Positions 10,006-17,252 of a stretch of 64,000 nt of DNA are shown one piece after another. The position numbers and the translations under genes were made by a program. Within the stretch, counting starts at the first letter, position 1. The number at the start of each line of letters is the position of its first letter. The DNA comes from UBA2705 sp963977125 (GTDB lineage: Bacteria > Pseudomonadota > Alphaproteobacteria > Micavibrionales > Micavibrionaceae). The notes beneath the pieces are model-generated. The model searched no databases and had not been told where the DNA came from. It saw only the letters and a list, made by a program, of their open reading frames with translations. The stretch lies in the NCBI GenBank assembly GCA_963977125.1, contig CAXBNJ010000008.1:9898-73897 (forward strand), written 5' to 3'.

Positions 10006-10599
10006 ATGAGTATGAAATCAAGCCTAACAAAGCTCTTTATCGCGGCAGCCCTACCAACCATGCTTGCTGGCTGCGCAACGCGCTTCGTACACGATCTTAA
10101 TGATGAATGCTTGCACAGAGTGAGCGATGACAAGGGCACAGTACTCAGCGTCGAATTTGACGATAAATGCGGCGCACACAAAAGAGACCTCGCAACCAGT
10201 AAAATTGACGCAGAAGGCCAAAACGCGATTCTTAAGATAGAAGCCAGCGAAACCGCCCAGATCAATGTCATTCAACAAGAAAAAACTAAAATATTCTGGA
10301 CGGCTCTGGCCACACGTGCGGCCTTTGAAATTGGTAACCCACAGCAAGAAGACACGGCCACGCGCCTGTTAATCGCCGCGCGCAGCCATGAGGACCTAAA
10401 AGTCAGAGACATGGTGCTGGAAGCACAAAACGAAATAGGCATCACGCCGAGCATGCTGAATGACAAAAACCAAATCTGGGATAAGATACGCCAAACGCAA
10501 GCCACTCCAGGCATACAAGTCATCGAACTTGGCAATGGTGAGTTTTATATGGATAAATTCAAACATGCCTACGGCCCATTAGCCCCTATAAAACTTTAA
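10006..10599 (+). CDS. Putative outer-membrane lipoprotein of unknown function
   Basis: Starting at the ATG at 10006, the protein has 197 residues. A GTG at 9994 is possible, but the AAGG ribosome-binding sequence overlaps it and suits the later ATG. The N-terminus is a lipoprotein signal with lipobox LAGC (cleavage before Cys at about residue 22), so the mature protein should be lipid-anchored. Two further Cys (ECLHR, DKCGAH) lie close behind and could pair. The rest is mainly helical and charged. I do not recognise a family. Its neighbour upstream is the secreted Asn-rich protein; a shared surface role is possible but unproven, since each has its own promoter and terminator. Confidence 0.75.
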   Translation: MSMKSSLTKLFIAAALPTMLAGCATRFVHDLNDECLHRVSDDKGTVLSVEFDDKCGAHKRDLATSKIDAEGQNAILKIEASETAQINVIQQEKTKIFWTALATRAAFEIGNPQQEDTATRLLIAARSHEDLKVRDMVLEAQNEIGITPSMLNDKNQIWDKIRQTQATPGIQVIELGNGEFYMDKFKHAYGPLAPIKL

Positions 10600-10645
10600 A
10601 ACAGGCGATATATAGCGCACAAATAAACGCTAACTCATTAAACTA

Positions 10646-10674
10646 AAAAAGGCTCCGAAATACGGAGCCTTTTT
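10646..10674 (+). terminator. Rho-independent terminator, probably bidirectional
   Basis: The hairpin AAAAAGGCTCCG / CGGAGCCTTTTT with a 5-base loop lies between the lipoprotein gene and the convergent RNase R-like gene. T-rich tracts follow on both strands. Confidence 0.88.
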
Positions 10675-10714
10675 ATTATCTATATATTATGCCTTGAAAG
10701 AACCAACCTCAATA

Positions 10715-12370
10715 TTAAGGTTTTGGTTGCTGACCAGCGCGTGGTAGCGCTTGATTTTCATCTGTCAGGAAGAATTCAGGCATGTCTTCGGTGTTCATAA
10801 GCACGTTATCAAAAGCAACGTTTAGCTTGTCACCAATAGTAAATTTATGACCACTACGCTCGTTTGTAAGGGTCTTTTTATCATCAGAAATCACGTAATC
10901 GCCAACGGGTAAGTTGCCAAATTTAATGCTTGCTTGATATTTACATTCATCAATAAGAACACGCACGCCGCGTTTCTCGCTCACATCAATAACCACAGCG
11001 CCAAGCGTATCGCCTTGAACTGCGTTAAAGTGTTTAGACATATATTGTCTGTTCACTTCTTGTGAGGCTTTTTTGGCACGACGTTCCTTGAAAGAACAAT
11101 CCGAAAGCTGTGAGCCCAGTTTTGATTTATCAATAAACTCACTCGCCGCGCTAAAGTTAAATGTTTCTTTCAACGCACGATGCGCAAGCAAATCAGGGTA
11201 ACGGCGTATCGGTGAAGTGAAATGCGTATAACCTTTTAAGGCTAAGCAGAAATGCCCAACGTTGTTAGCAACATATTTAGCAGGTTTTTGCATACGCAAA
11301 ATCATACTGCGCGCTAAGAATGGGTCTTCGCATCTTTCTGCTTCTAACAGCATCAATGAGAATTTTTTCTGCGATAGGCCGTCACCTTTTTTAATCTGAC
11401 CGGCGCTGGCTACGCCCAATTTTTTCAGATCTTTAAGGGTTTCAGCTTTTCTGGCTTCTGGCTTTTCTTGTGTACGATAAACACCGACTTCATCTTGATC
11501 TTTAGACGCGCTGATATTTGCACCAATCATCGCTTCTTCAATCAAGCTGCGTGCTTCGTCGCCATCAATGTGGTGGAACTCAATAGAGCCGCTTTTTTCG
11601 TCTGCGCGAATAGACACTTCACCATAACCAAATTCAACAGCATTACGTTTGTTACGTGCTTTCTTAAGGTTTTTAAACACCTCGTATAAAGGCGTAAGAA
11701 GCGCAGGAGAGACTGCCGTAGTCGCTGGGTCATCTTTACCTTCAATGGCGGCAAGGACTTGTGTATAGGTCAGGCGTGCTGTCGACTTCATTACACCTTG
11801 GTGCAATGTACGGCCAATAATATCGCCATGTACGTTAACTTTCATTTCATAAGCCATACACGCTCTATGCTCATTAGGTTTTAATGAACACAGGCCATTT
11901 GATAGCTCCTCAGGAAGCATCGGTACAACTTTAGACGGGAAATACACAGAAGTACTGCGATTTGCAGCTTCTATATCAATCGCGCTGCCTTGGCGAACAT
12001 AATGCGAAACATCAGCAATGGCGACCCATAAAACGTGACCACCTTTATTTGTAGGCTCAGGATCTGCATAAGCATGGACAGCATCATCAAAATCGCGAGC
12101 ATCTTCGCCGTCAATCGTCACGAGCGGCAAATGCGTTAAGTCTTCGCGATTAGCCTCATTAAGCAAATCAGCTGGGTTTGATTGTGTTGCAACAATTTCT
12201 TTAATTTCATCAATAACCGCTTGAGAGAATTGGCTAGGGATCCCCATATCCATAATAACATTATCTTCAATGTTATTTAAATAAAGGGGTTTAGGTGCAG
12301 GCTTCTCGTAAGGCTTTTTATTCTTATCGAATTTTTTGTTTTTATTTTTGTCGTATTTTCCGCGTGCCAT
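10715..12370 (-). CDS. RNase II/RNase R-family 3'-5' exoribonuclease, short form
   Basis: The protein has 551 residues from the ATG at 12370, which has a GGGGA ribosome-binding site; an ATG 13 codons upstream has none. After a Lys-rich N-terminal tail (about residues 1-30) the RNB catalytic domain starts. Its metal-binding acidic cluster is intact (IDGEDARDFDDAV), and the conserved HFTSPIRRYPD block is present. An S1-like RNA-binding domain follows (about 450-530). These enzymes degrade RNA processively from the 3' end. RNase R is normally 700-800 residues with an N-terminal helix-turn-helix and two cold-shock domains; these are missing here and replaced by the basic tail. Typical rnr neighbours are not seen. 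Confidence 0.88.
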   Translation of the reverse strand: MARGKYDKNKNKKFDKNKKPYEKPAPKPLYLNNIEDNVIMDMGIPSQFSQAVIDEIKEIVATQSNPADLLNEANREDLTHLPLVTIDGEDARDFDDAVHAYADPEPTNKGGHVLWVAIADVSHYVRQGSAIDIEAANRSTSVYFPSKVVPMLPEELSNGLCSLKPNEHRACMAYEMKVNVHGDIIGRTLHQGVMKSTARLTYTQVLAAIEGKDDPATTAVSPALLTPLYEVFKNLKKARNKRNAVEFGYGEVSIRADEKSGSIEFHHIDGDEARSLIEEAMIGANISASKDQDEVGVYRTQEKPEARKAETLKDLKKLGVASAGQIKKGDGLSQKKFSLMLLEAERCEDPFLARSMILRMQKPAKYVANNVGHFCLALKGYTHFTSPIRRYPDLLAHRALKETFNFSAASEFIDKSKLGSQLSDCSFKERRAKKASQEVNRQYMSKHFNAVQGDTLGAVVIDVSEKRGVRVLIDECKYQASIKFGNLPVGDYVISDDKKTLTNERSGHKFTIGDKLNVAFDNVLMNTEDMPEFFLTDENQALPRAGQQPKP

Positions 12371-12514
12371 GATACGTCCCCTGTTGTTTGTCTTATCGAC
12401 ATTTTTCATAAATTTATATATGTGAATATACTAATTCGCATAATTATACTGTAAAGTCAAGATGTAGTTTGTATTAACGCGCGCCTTTATAATAAAATAA
12501 CGATGCGCCATTTA

Positions 12515-12543
12515 TTGACATAACACAAAAACTCGTGTAAGAT
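12515..12543 (+). promoter_or_regulatory. Sigma-70-type promoter
   Basis: A perfect TTGACA (12515-12520), a 17-base spacer and TAAGAT (12538-12543) precede the gene at 12578. The -35 region is again embedded in TTGACATAACA. Confidence 0.6.
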
Positions 12544-12577
12544 TTGGCCATATTCTAAACACATAGGGCACTTAAAA

Positions 12578-13450
12578 ATGAGCAACAATCAAACCACTCA
12601 AATTTTCAATCATGCGCAAACATGGTCACAACGCGTTCTTAATGCTGATGAAATTTATGCCCAAATAGAAGACGCCCTACAAACCGCTGGTAAGTCACTG
12701 CCGCAAACTCCGCGTCGCCCTGATATTCGTTTGATCCTTGATAATGACACAGGCCAAGAACTTAATTTTCTAAACCCGGGGGATCACTCAAAACAACAAC
12801 CTGAAATTATTCCAGCCACAGGCAACGAAAAATCTGTCATGGTTATGCTCAAGGGCAATACACTTGCAGAACAAAATGCTAACGCTGAAACGCTTGTAAA
12901 GCGATTTAATTTACTCGAAAAAGGGCTCACTAAAGACTTCATACAAGCCTTAGGCACCGAGAGCACCAATGATTTGGTCGATGAAGCCTATGGCCCAGCG
13001 CCTTTTTCAGATCAAGCCGATAAACTTGTTCCCCTTGATTGGGAAAATCAAGATGGATCAACAACCGTAATCAGTGCAACAAAAGATAAGCTCTGCGCAT
13101 ATGGCGCTCGTGCGGCAACACCAGAAAATGTTTTCAGATCAGAAATTGCGCTCTTTATAAAAGGTACCGGCACCACGGCAGAATGTGTTGAAAGCACCGC
13201 AATGTGCATTGCTGTCTCCACAGACTGGAAAAGTGGCAAACAAACGACGCGCCCCATCGTCCCCAGCATAGCGCGTGAGTTTTACGGCGCGCATTATGAC
13301 ACAATGCCCTGCATCGCTATGACCCCGACAGGCGAGGTTCAGTCTATTGATTTAAAAAATGGCGAAATTATATATCTCGCCCCAAAAAGCATTGAAGGGT
13401 TAAACGCGACAACATCATCACCACACCCCCCTATTCTTCCCCGCCAATAG
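12578..13450 (+). CDS. Hypothetical cytoplasmic protein
   Basis: The protein has 290 residues with no signal peptide or membrane helix, and I do not recognise a family. The first half is helical and charged; the second half is mixed and holds four Cys (LCAYG, ECVEST, MCIAV, PCIAM). A Pro/Ser/Thr-rich tail ends it (SSPHPPILPRQ). The ribosome-binding site AGGG lies 9 bases before the ATG. It has a good promoter of its own and is monocistronic by appearance. Codon use looks like that of its neighbours, so there is no sign of recent transfer. Function unknown. Confidence 0.65.
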   Translation: MSNNQTTQIFNHAQTWSQRVLNADEIYAQIEDALQTAGKSLPQTPRRPDIRLILDNDTGQELNFLNPGDHSKQQPEIIPATGNEKSVMVMLKGNTLAEQNANAETLVKRFNLLEKGLTKDFIQALGTESTNDLVDEAYGPAPFSDQADKLVPLDWENQDGSTTVISATKDKLCAYGARAATPENVFRSEIALFIKGTGTTAECVESTAMCIAVSTDWKSGKQTTRPIVPSIAREFYGAHYDTMPCIAMTPTGEVQSIDLKNGEIIYLAPKSIEGLNATTSSPHPPILPRQ

Positions 13451-13660
13451 CTTAATAAGCAGCCCCACCTCTGAACATAAATACTTAATAACATTGTCTA
13501 AGTTATGGGTTAATCGATTCGCCAACTGATAAGAAAAAATATATAAATCTGCACATTAGAAACATCTTTTTATCCCACAATAACAATGCGGTATCCTATT
13601 AATTTGACCTGATAAAAAAAATAACACACAGTAGGGCATATTTTTTAAGGGGTAAATTCA

Positions 13661-14167
13661 ATGTTTTATAAAAACCATTTTAGAGTTTCTATCTTCGCCT
13701 CACTATATATAGCCAGCATGGTCATCTTCTTAGCTTTAGCCAGCCCACACCAAGCCTTAGCACAAACCCCAGCGCAAGCTTCTGAGGAATCCGTAACCTT
13801 CGCGCGGTTAATTTCAACACACTGCCTTGGCCGCTGGGCTGAACAAGACTGCTTAACCAGCGTTTCACAGTCAACACTCGTCCTTGCCGCAAATTATGCG
13901 GGCTTTCTTGAAAGTAATGGGATGATTGGCGCTGTTGAACAAATTAAACAGCATTGTTCTGCGGCCACCGCAGGCACAAAAGGTGAATATCCTGCCTATG
14001 CCATGCAAAGCGCCTTCACAGAATGTGCCAATATGATATTTGATGTGTCAGAACAAACCAACATAAAGCCTGACCTGTCCCATTATCAAATATTGGTCAG
14101 CGCTATATTATGCCTCAGCAAAGACCGCCGCTGTGCAGGTATTGAAAAGCAGCTTAAAGGGCAGTAG
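13661..14167 (+). CDS. Secreted six-cysteine protein of unknown function
   Basis: The protein has 168 residues. The N-terminus is a signal sequence ending near ALAQ (about residue 35). The mature part is helical and contains six Cys in the contexts THCLG, QDCLT, QHCSA, TECAN, ILCLS and RRCAG, enough for three disulfide bonds in the periplasm. The start has a strong Shine-Dalgarno (AAGGGG). The gene ends 3 bases before the convergent end of the small membrane protein gene at 14171. I cannot assign a family. Confidence 0.7.
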   Translation: MFYKNHFRVSIFASLYIASMVIFLALASPHQALAQTPAQASEESVTFARLISTHCLGRWAEQDCLTSVSQSTLVLAANYAGFLESNGMIGAVEQIKQHCSAATAGTKGEYPAYAMQSAFTECANMIFDVSEQTNIKPDLSHYQILVSAILCLSKDRRCAGIEKQLKGQ

Positions 14168-14170
14168 ATA

Positions 14171-14404
14171 TTATTTTTTATCCGTGTCCGGCAAGTCCTT
14201 TATGCACTTTCTTCTGTTCTTCTTCCAAACCAGACGGGCTAGCCAGGCAACGACTAAACCAACAGAGACAGCCACAGCAATAATAGGCCCGAATATATAC
14301 CCTAAAAATACAACAGCAGCGCCTGGTCCAATATAGGCTTGAGCTGCATTAATCACAAACAGACACGAGAACATTGTCGCTATTGCAAGTCTACGTAATT
14401 TCAT
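14171..14404 (-). CDS. Small YIGPGA-type membrane protein of the sulfotransferase operon
   Basis: The protein has 77 residues: a cleavable signal (ending AAQA), then AYIGPGAAVVFLGYIFGPIIAVAVSVGLVV, one long hydrophobic helix, and a basic cytoplasmic tail. Small proteins with YIGPGAG-like starts are found near arylsulfotransferase-like and alkaline-phosphatase-superfamily genes; I know of no biochemical role. The ATG follows the ASST-like gene stop by 2 bases, and its Shine-Dalgarno (AAGGA) lies inside the end of that gene, so translation is probably coupled. Confidence 0.75.
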   Translation of the reverse strand: MKLRRLAIATMFSCLFVINAAQAYIGPGAAVVFLGYIFGPIIAVAVSVGLVVAWLARLVWKKNRRKCIKDLPDTDKK

Positions 14405-14406
14405 TT

Positions 14407-15732
14407 TCAGTCCTTTTCAACCAAGAAATTTAACTCTAATCCGTTATATCTCTTTCCAGTGTAAACACTAGCCGTTTCCAGCTCATTATCAAGATTACGA
14501 ATTGGTATAAAATACTCCCAAACAATTTCGCTATGCTCATTTATTTCAAATATACGCCCATTATAATGTGAGGTAATCAAGGTATTCCCATTAGCTAATA
14601 TTTGAAATGAACTACAAAACGGCGAGAAAAGTGGTGCCTCTTTTGACCCAGAATAAATCACCTTATAATCATTCGTTTGGGGATTATACTCCATCACGCG
14701 GCTTTGCTTTAATTTTTTAGCGCCAAGATTATCAAACAGCATAATATGGCCATTATCGAGAACGACAGTATTATGCTGCCCCTCCCATAGACCTTTACCA
14801 ACCCATACTAATTCCTCTTTATCTATATCAACCACCATGATTGCGCTGCTTGCTTGTGAGGAAACCATGACTTGCCCCTCTTCAAACAAAGGTGAGGATT
14901 CTGCTGCAACTCGAGTAATATAATGTGCTGTGTTAGGGTGTAAATGGTCACCGCGTTTACCTTTTGGCCACAGCATCTCTAGGTACAATTGCGCTTCGCT
15001 TGATTTTTCAATAGCCTTATAAATAGAAACTCGTTTTTTAAGTCCTCCATTATGATCTAAGACCTCTATGAACTCATCAAAGGAAGGCCAACTTAAATGT
15101 TCTGTATTCTCAGCTTCTAAATAACCTGTTTGTATATCTAGAGATAGGGTATAAACATCCCCATTTGGCGCTACATCGATATAGTGGTGATTACGGCCAG
15201 CATGAAACCATATTAGTTCACTATTTTTGTTAAATTTCGCTAGACCAAAGTTATTCTGAAACTGATTCATGGCCTCATAGACAACGATCACATCGCCATT
15301 CCCATACAAATAGGCATCTCTTATGCCTAACTCGTCAGCCGCCATGTTCTTTTTTGCATGATCTGGGTAGGGTAACTTCTCTAGGGGGTTCAAATTCCAG
15401 CTATGTGCTTCGACTCCATCCATATCGATCAACCTAACAACATGATCATAGCTATTGCTGTATAATGTATATCCACCATAAGCTTCTTTTGTATTAACGG
15501 TTACGCCAACCCGACCTATAAATCCATCAAAAAGGGGCAGATGGTACCTGTTAGAGGCGTATAAAACCTCCATATCACTGTAATCGGTTTTAACGACAGA
15601 AATTCCGATTAGGGCATTTTCTATATACTTATAAGGAAATATCTTTAACTGAACGCTTAACGCCCCCCATGTAAAGACTAAATACAAAGCGGCGGAGGCC
15701 ACTATTGCCGTGAATATACTATCTATTTTCAT
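14407..15732 (-). CDS. Arylsulfotransferase (ASST)-family beta-propeller protein, membrane-anchored
   Basis: The protein has 441 residues. An N-terminal helix (about 8-28) anchors or exports it. The remainder is a repeated beta-strand propeller typical of the ASST family, with recognisable blades such as YGNGDVIVVYEA, VAPNGDVYTLSLD and LANGNTLITSHYNG. The conserved core block is GKGLWEGQHNTVVLDNGHIMLFDN (quoted in part: EGQHNTVVLDNG, then IMLFDN). ASST enzymes move sulfate between phenolic donors and acceptors in the periplasm using a catalytic His; the His in GQHN is a candidate, but this branch may not have that activity. The start overlaps the sulfotransferase stop by one base (TAATG), so the two are coupled. 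Confidence 0.85.
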   Translation of the reverse strand: MKIDSIFTAIVASAALYLVFTWGALSVQLKIFPYKYIENALIGISVVKTDYSDMEVLYASNRYHLPLFDGFIGRVGVTVNTKEAYGGYTLYSNSYDHVVRLIDMDGVEAHSWNLNPLEKLPYPDHAKKNMAADELGIRDAYLYGNGDVIVVYEAMNQFQNNFGLAKFNKNSELIWFHAGRNHHYIDVAPNGDVYTLSLDIQTGYLEAENTEHLSWPSFDEFIEVLDHNGGLKKRVSIYKAIEKSSEAQLYLEMLWPKGKRGDHLHPNTAHYITRVAAESSPLFEEGQVMVSSQASSAIMVVDIDKEELVWVGKGLWEGQHNTVVLDNGHIMLFDNLGAKKLKQSRVMEYNPQTNDYKVIYSGSKEAPLFSPFCSSFQILANGNTLITSHYNGRIFEINEHSEIVWEYFIPIRNLDNELETASVYTGKRYNGLELNFLVEKD

Positions 15733-16883
15733 TATAACTTATATCCCCACAAAGCCGCAACAGCGGCGGTTTCTTCTTCGATGATCGCTTTATCGCCAGC
15801 GCTTAGCTGGCTCTCATAATAGCGTGGCGCGGCGACTTTATCGCTCCATTTTTCGAGCATGTCTTGGTCACATGGTAAATTAATAAAATCGGTGACCTCG
15901 CGCAATATTGCGCTCGTGTTTTCACAAAAATCTTCGTATTTATAACAATAGACAGATGAGTTGGTTTTATACTGGCGATACACATAGCCATATATATAGG
16001 CCCAGTACCGCGCATAACCGCGCAATAACTCGCCCGCTTCAAATAAAGTTAGAATGTTTTGGTACGCCGCATCATTTTCTAAACATATAGGGCGCAGGTC
16101 AGCGCCAAATTCAAAATGGCCAACGCGCGAGAGATGTTTTAAGGCGCGTTTTTGGCCTTTGGTTTGCTGTAGAAAATTTTGATGCTGACGCAGTAAAGAT
16201 TCCACATGCGCTTCGGGTGCGCGCACGGGCACGATGAATTTGGCACTAGGCAGCATATTCAAAATATACTCGATGCGCGTTATATTGTAATTCGCCTTAG
16301 CCAAATAACGCGGCGCTTTGCTCGCTAAGAGTAATTTTTTAATGTGATCTGTATAAAAAGCCGTAAAGCCAGGCTTCGTAACGCCGTCTTTTACCAAGTG
16401 AGCTTCATCCAAATCAGCGCCGAGAGCGGCACTGTGAAGAGTATCATGGCTCTGTGTAAAGAAATGCATCCAAAGCACCTCCTCCATCGCCTCAGGGCTG
16501 TTAGAGGAGATAAGCAGGCCGTCGCCGTGGAAACGCTCCTGCTTTTTCTCTGACTTACCCTGTAAGCGCCCAAGTGACATGATTTTTTGGATCATCCGCC
16601 AGAGATACGGCGTGAAGACAAAAGGAAAGTCACTATATTTATGAGCCGTGAATGTCGGCTGCTCGGCTAATATCTCTAGCAATATCGTCGAGCCAGAGCG
16701 TGCAAGGCCGCATACATAGACCGGCTGGTTAATTTTGATCTCTTCAAGGTCAAACTCAAGAACCTTGCTTTCAAAATCACCAAGCGTCTTCCAAAACTTG
16801 GGATAATTACAAACAAGACCATTCATCCAATGGCGCTGCCAGCTAATGAGAGTCTTAGATTTTTCTTTATTATGTGAAGACAT
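15732..16883 (-). CDS. PAPS-type sulfotransferase family protein
   Basis: The protein has 383 residues with no signal peptide. The PAPS 5'-phosphosulfate loop is visible near residues 55-65 (CGLARSGSTILLEIL), and a 3'-phosphate-binding-like segment follows (FIVPVRAPEAHVESLL). The family transfers sulfate from PAPS to a hydroxyl or amine of a carbohydrate, lipid or small molecule. The substrate is unknown here. It is the first gene of a three-gene operon with the ASST-like protein and a small membrane protein. A short Shine-Dalgarno (AGG) lies 5 bases before the ATG. The operon is divergent from the DEAD-box helicase gene. Confidence 0.87.
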   Translation of the reverse strand: MSSHNKEKSKTLISWQRHWMNGLVCNYPKFWKTLGDFESKVLEFDLEEIKINQPVYVCGLARSGSTILLEILAEQPTFTAHKYSDFPFVFTPYLWRMIQKIMSLGRLQGKSEKKQERFHGDGLLISSNSPEAMEEVLWMHFFTQSHDTLHSAALGADLDEAHLVKDGVTKPGFTAFYTDHIKKLLLASKAPRYLAKANYNITRIEYILNMLPSAKFIVPVRAPEAHVESLLRQHQNFLQQTKGQKRALKHLSRVGHFEFGADLRPICLENDAAYQNILTLFEAGELLRGYARYWAYIYGYVYRQYKTNSSVYCYKYEDFCENTSAILREVTDFINLPCDQDMLEKWSDKVAAPRYYESQLSAGDKAIIEEETAAVAALWGYKL

Positions 16884-17021
16884 TGAAACCTAAATATAAC
16901 CGATGAATAAATATTAGCAAAGCCGCAACTACAGCCGCTTAAGCGCCTATTACAGCGCAATGAGTGTAGCCTAAAAAACCGATGATGCGAATAAATAAAG
17001 TTGGGTATAAGATTATTTTTC

Positions 17022-17252
17022 TTGACTTTACCATAAGTTATGTTATGTTCCGCTCGCAGTTTGCAAGATGAAAATCTAAACAGAGCTTGAACCAGAAACA
17101 ATAATCTGGTGGTGAGGTATAGTTTAAGATGGTCGGTTCGTTAAGATCTCTTTCCTGAAAAGTTCGGTTTCGCAGTAGTACTCTGACGTAAGTGCAAGGC
17201 ATATACAAGAGGTATAGCCTTAACCAAATTTTTTGTGAAAGACACATTAACG
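17022..17252 (+). promoter_or_regulatory. Promoter and roughly 200-base leader of the DEAD-box helicase gene
   Basis: TTGACT (17022-17027), a 16-base spacer and TATGTT (17044-17049) form a candidate promoter. Transcription from about 17056 would give a leader of nearly 200 bases with no long reading frame. The leader contains a repeated nonamer, GAGGTATAG, at 17114-17122 and 17209-17217. Long leaders are common on cold-induced helicase mRNAs, so this may be a thermo-responsive or autoregulatory element; I could not match it to a named RNA family. In the gap 16884-17252, the first 130 bases hold only the divergent start region of the sulfotransferase operon. Confidence 0.45.
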
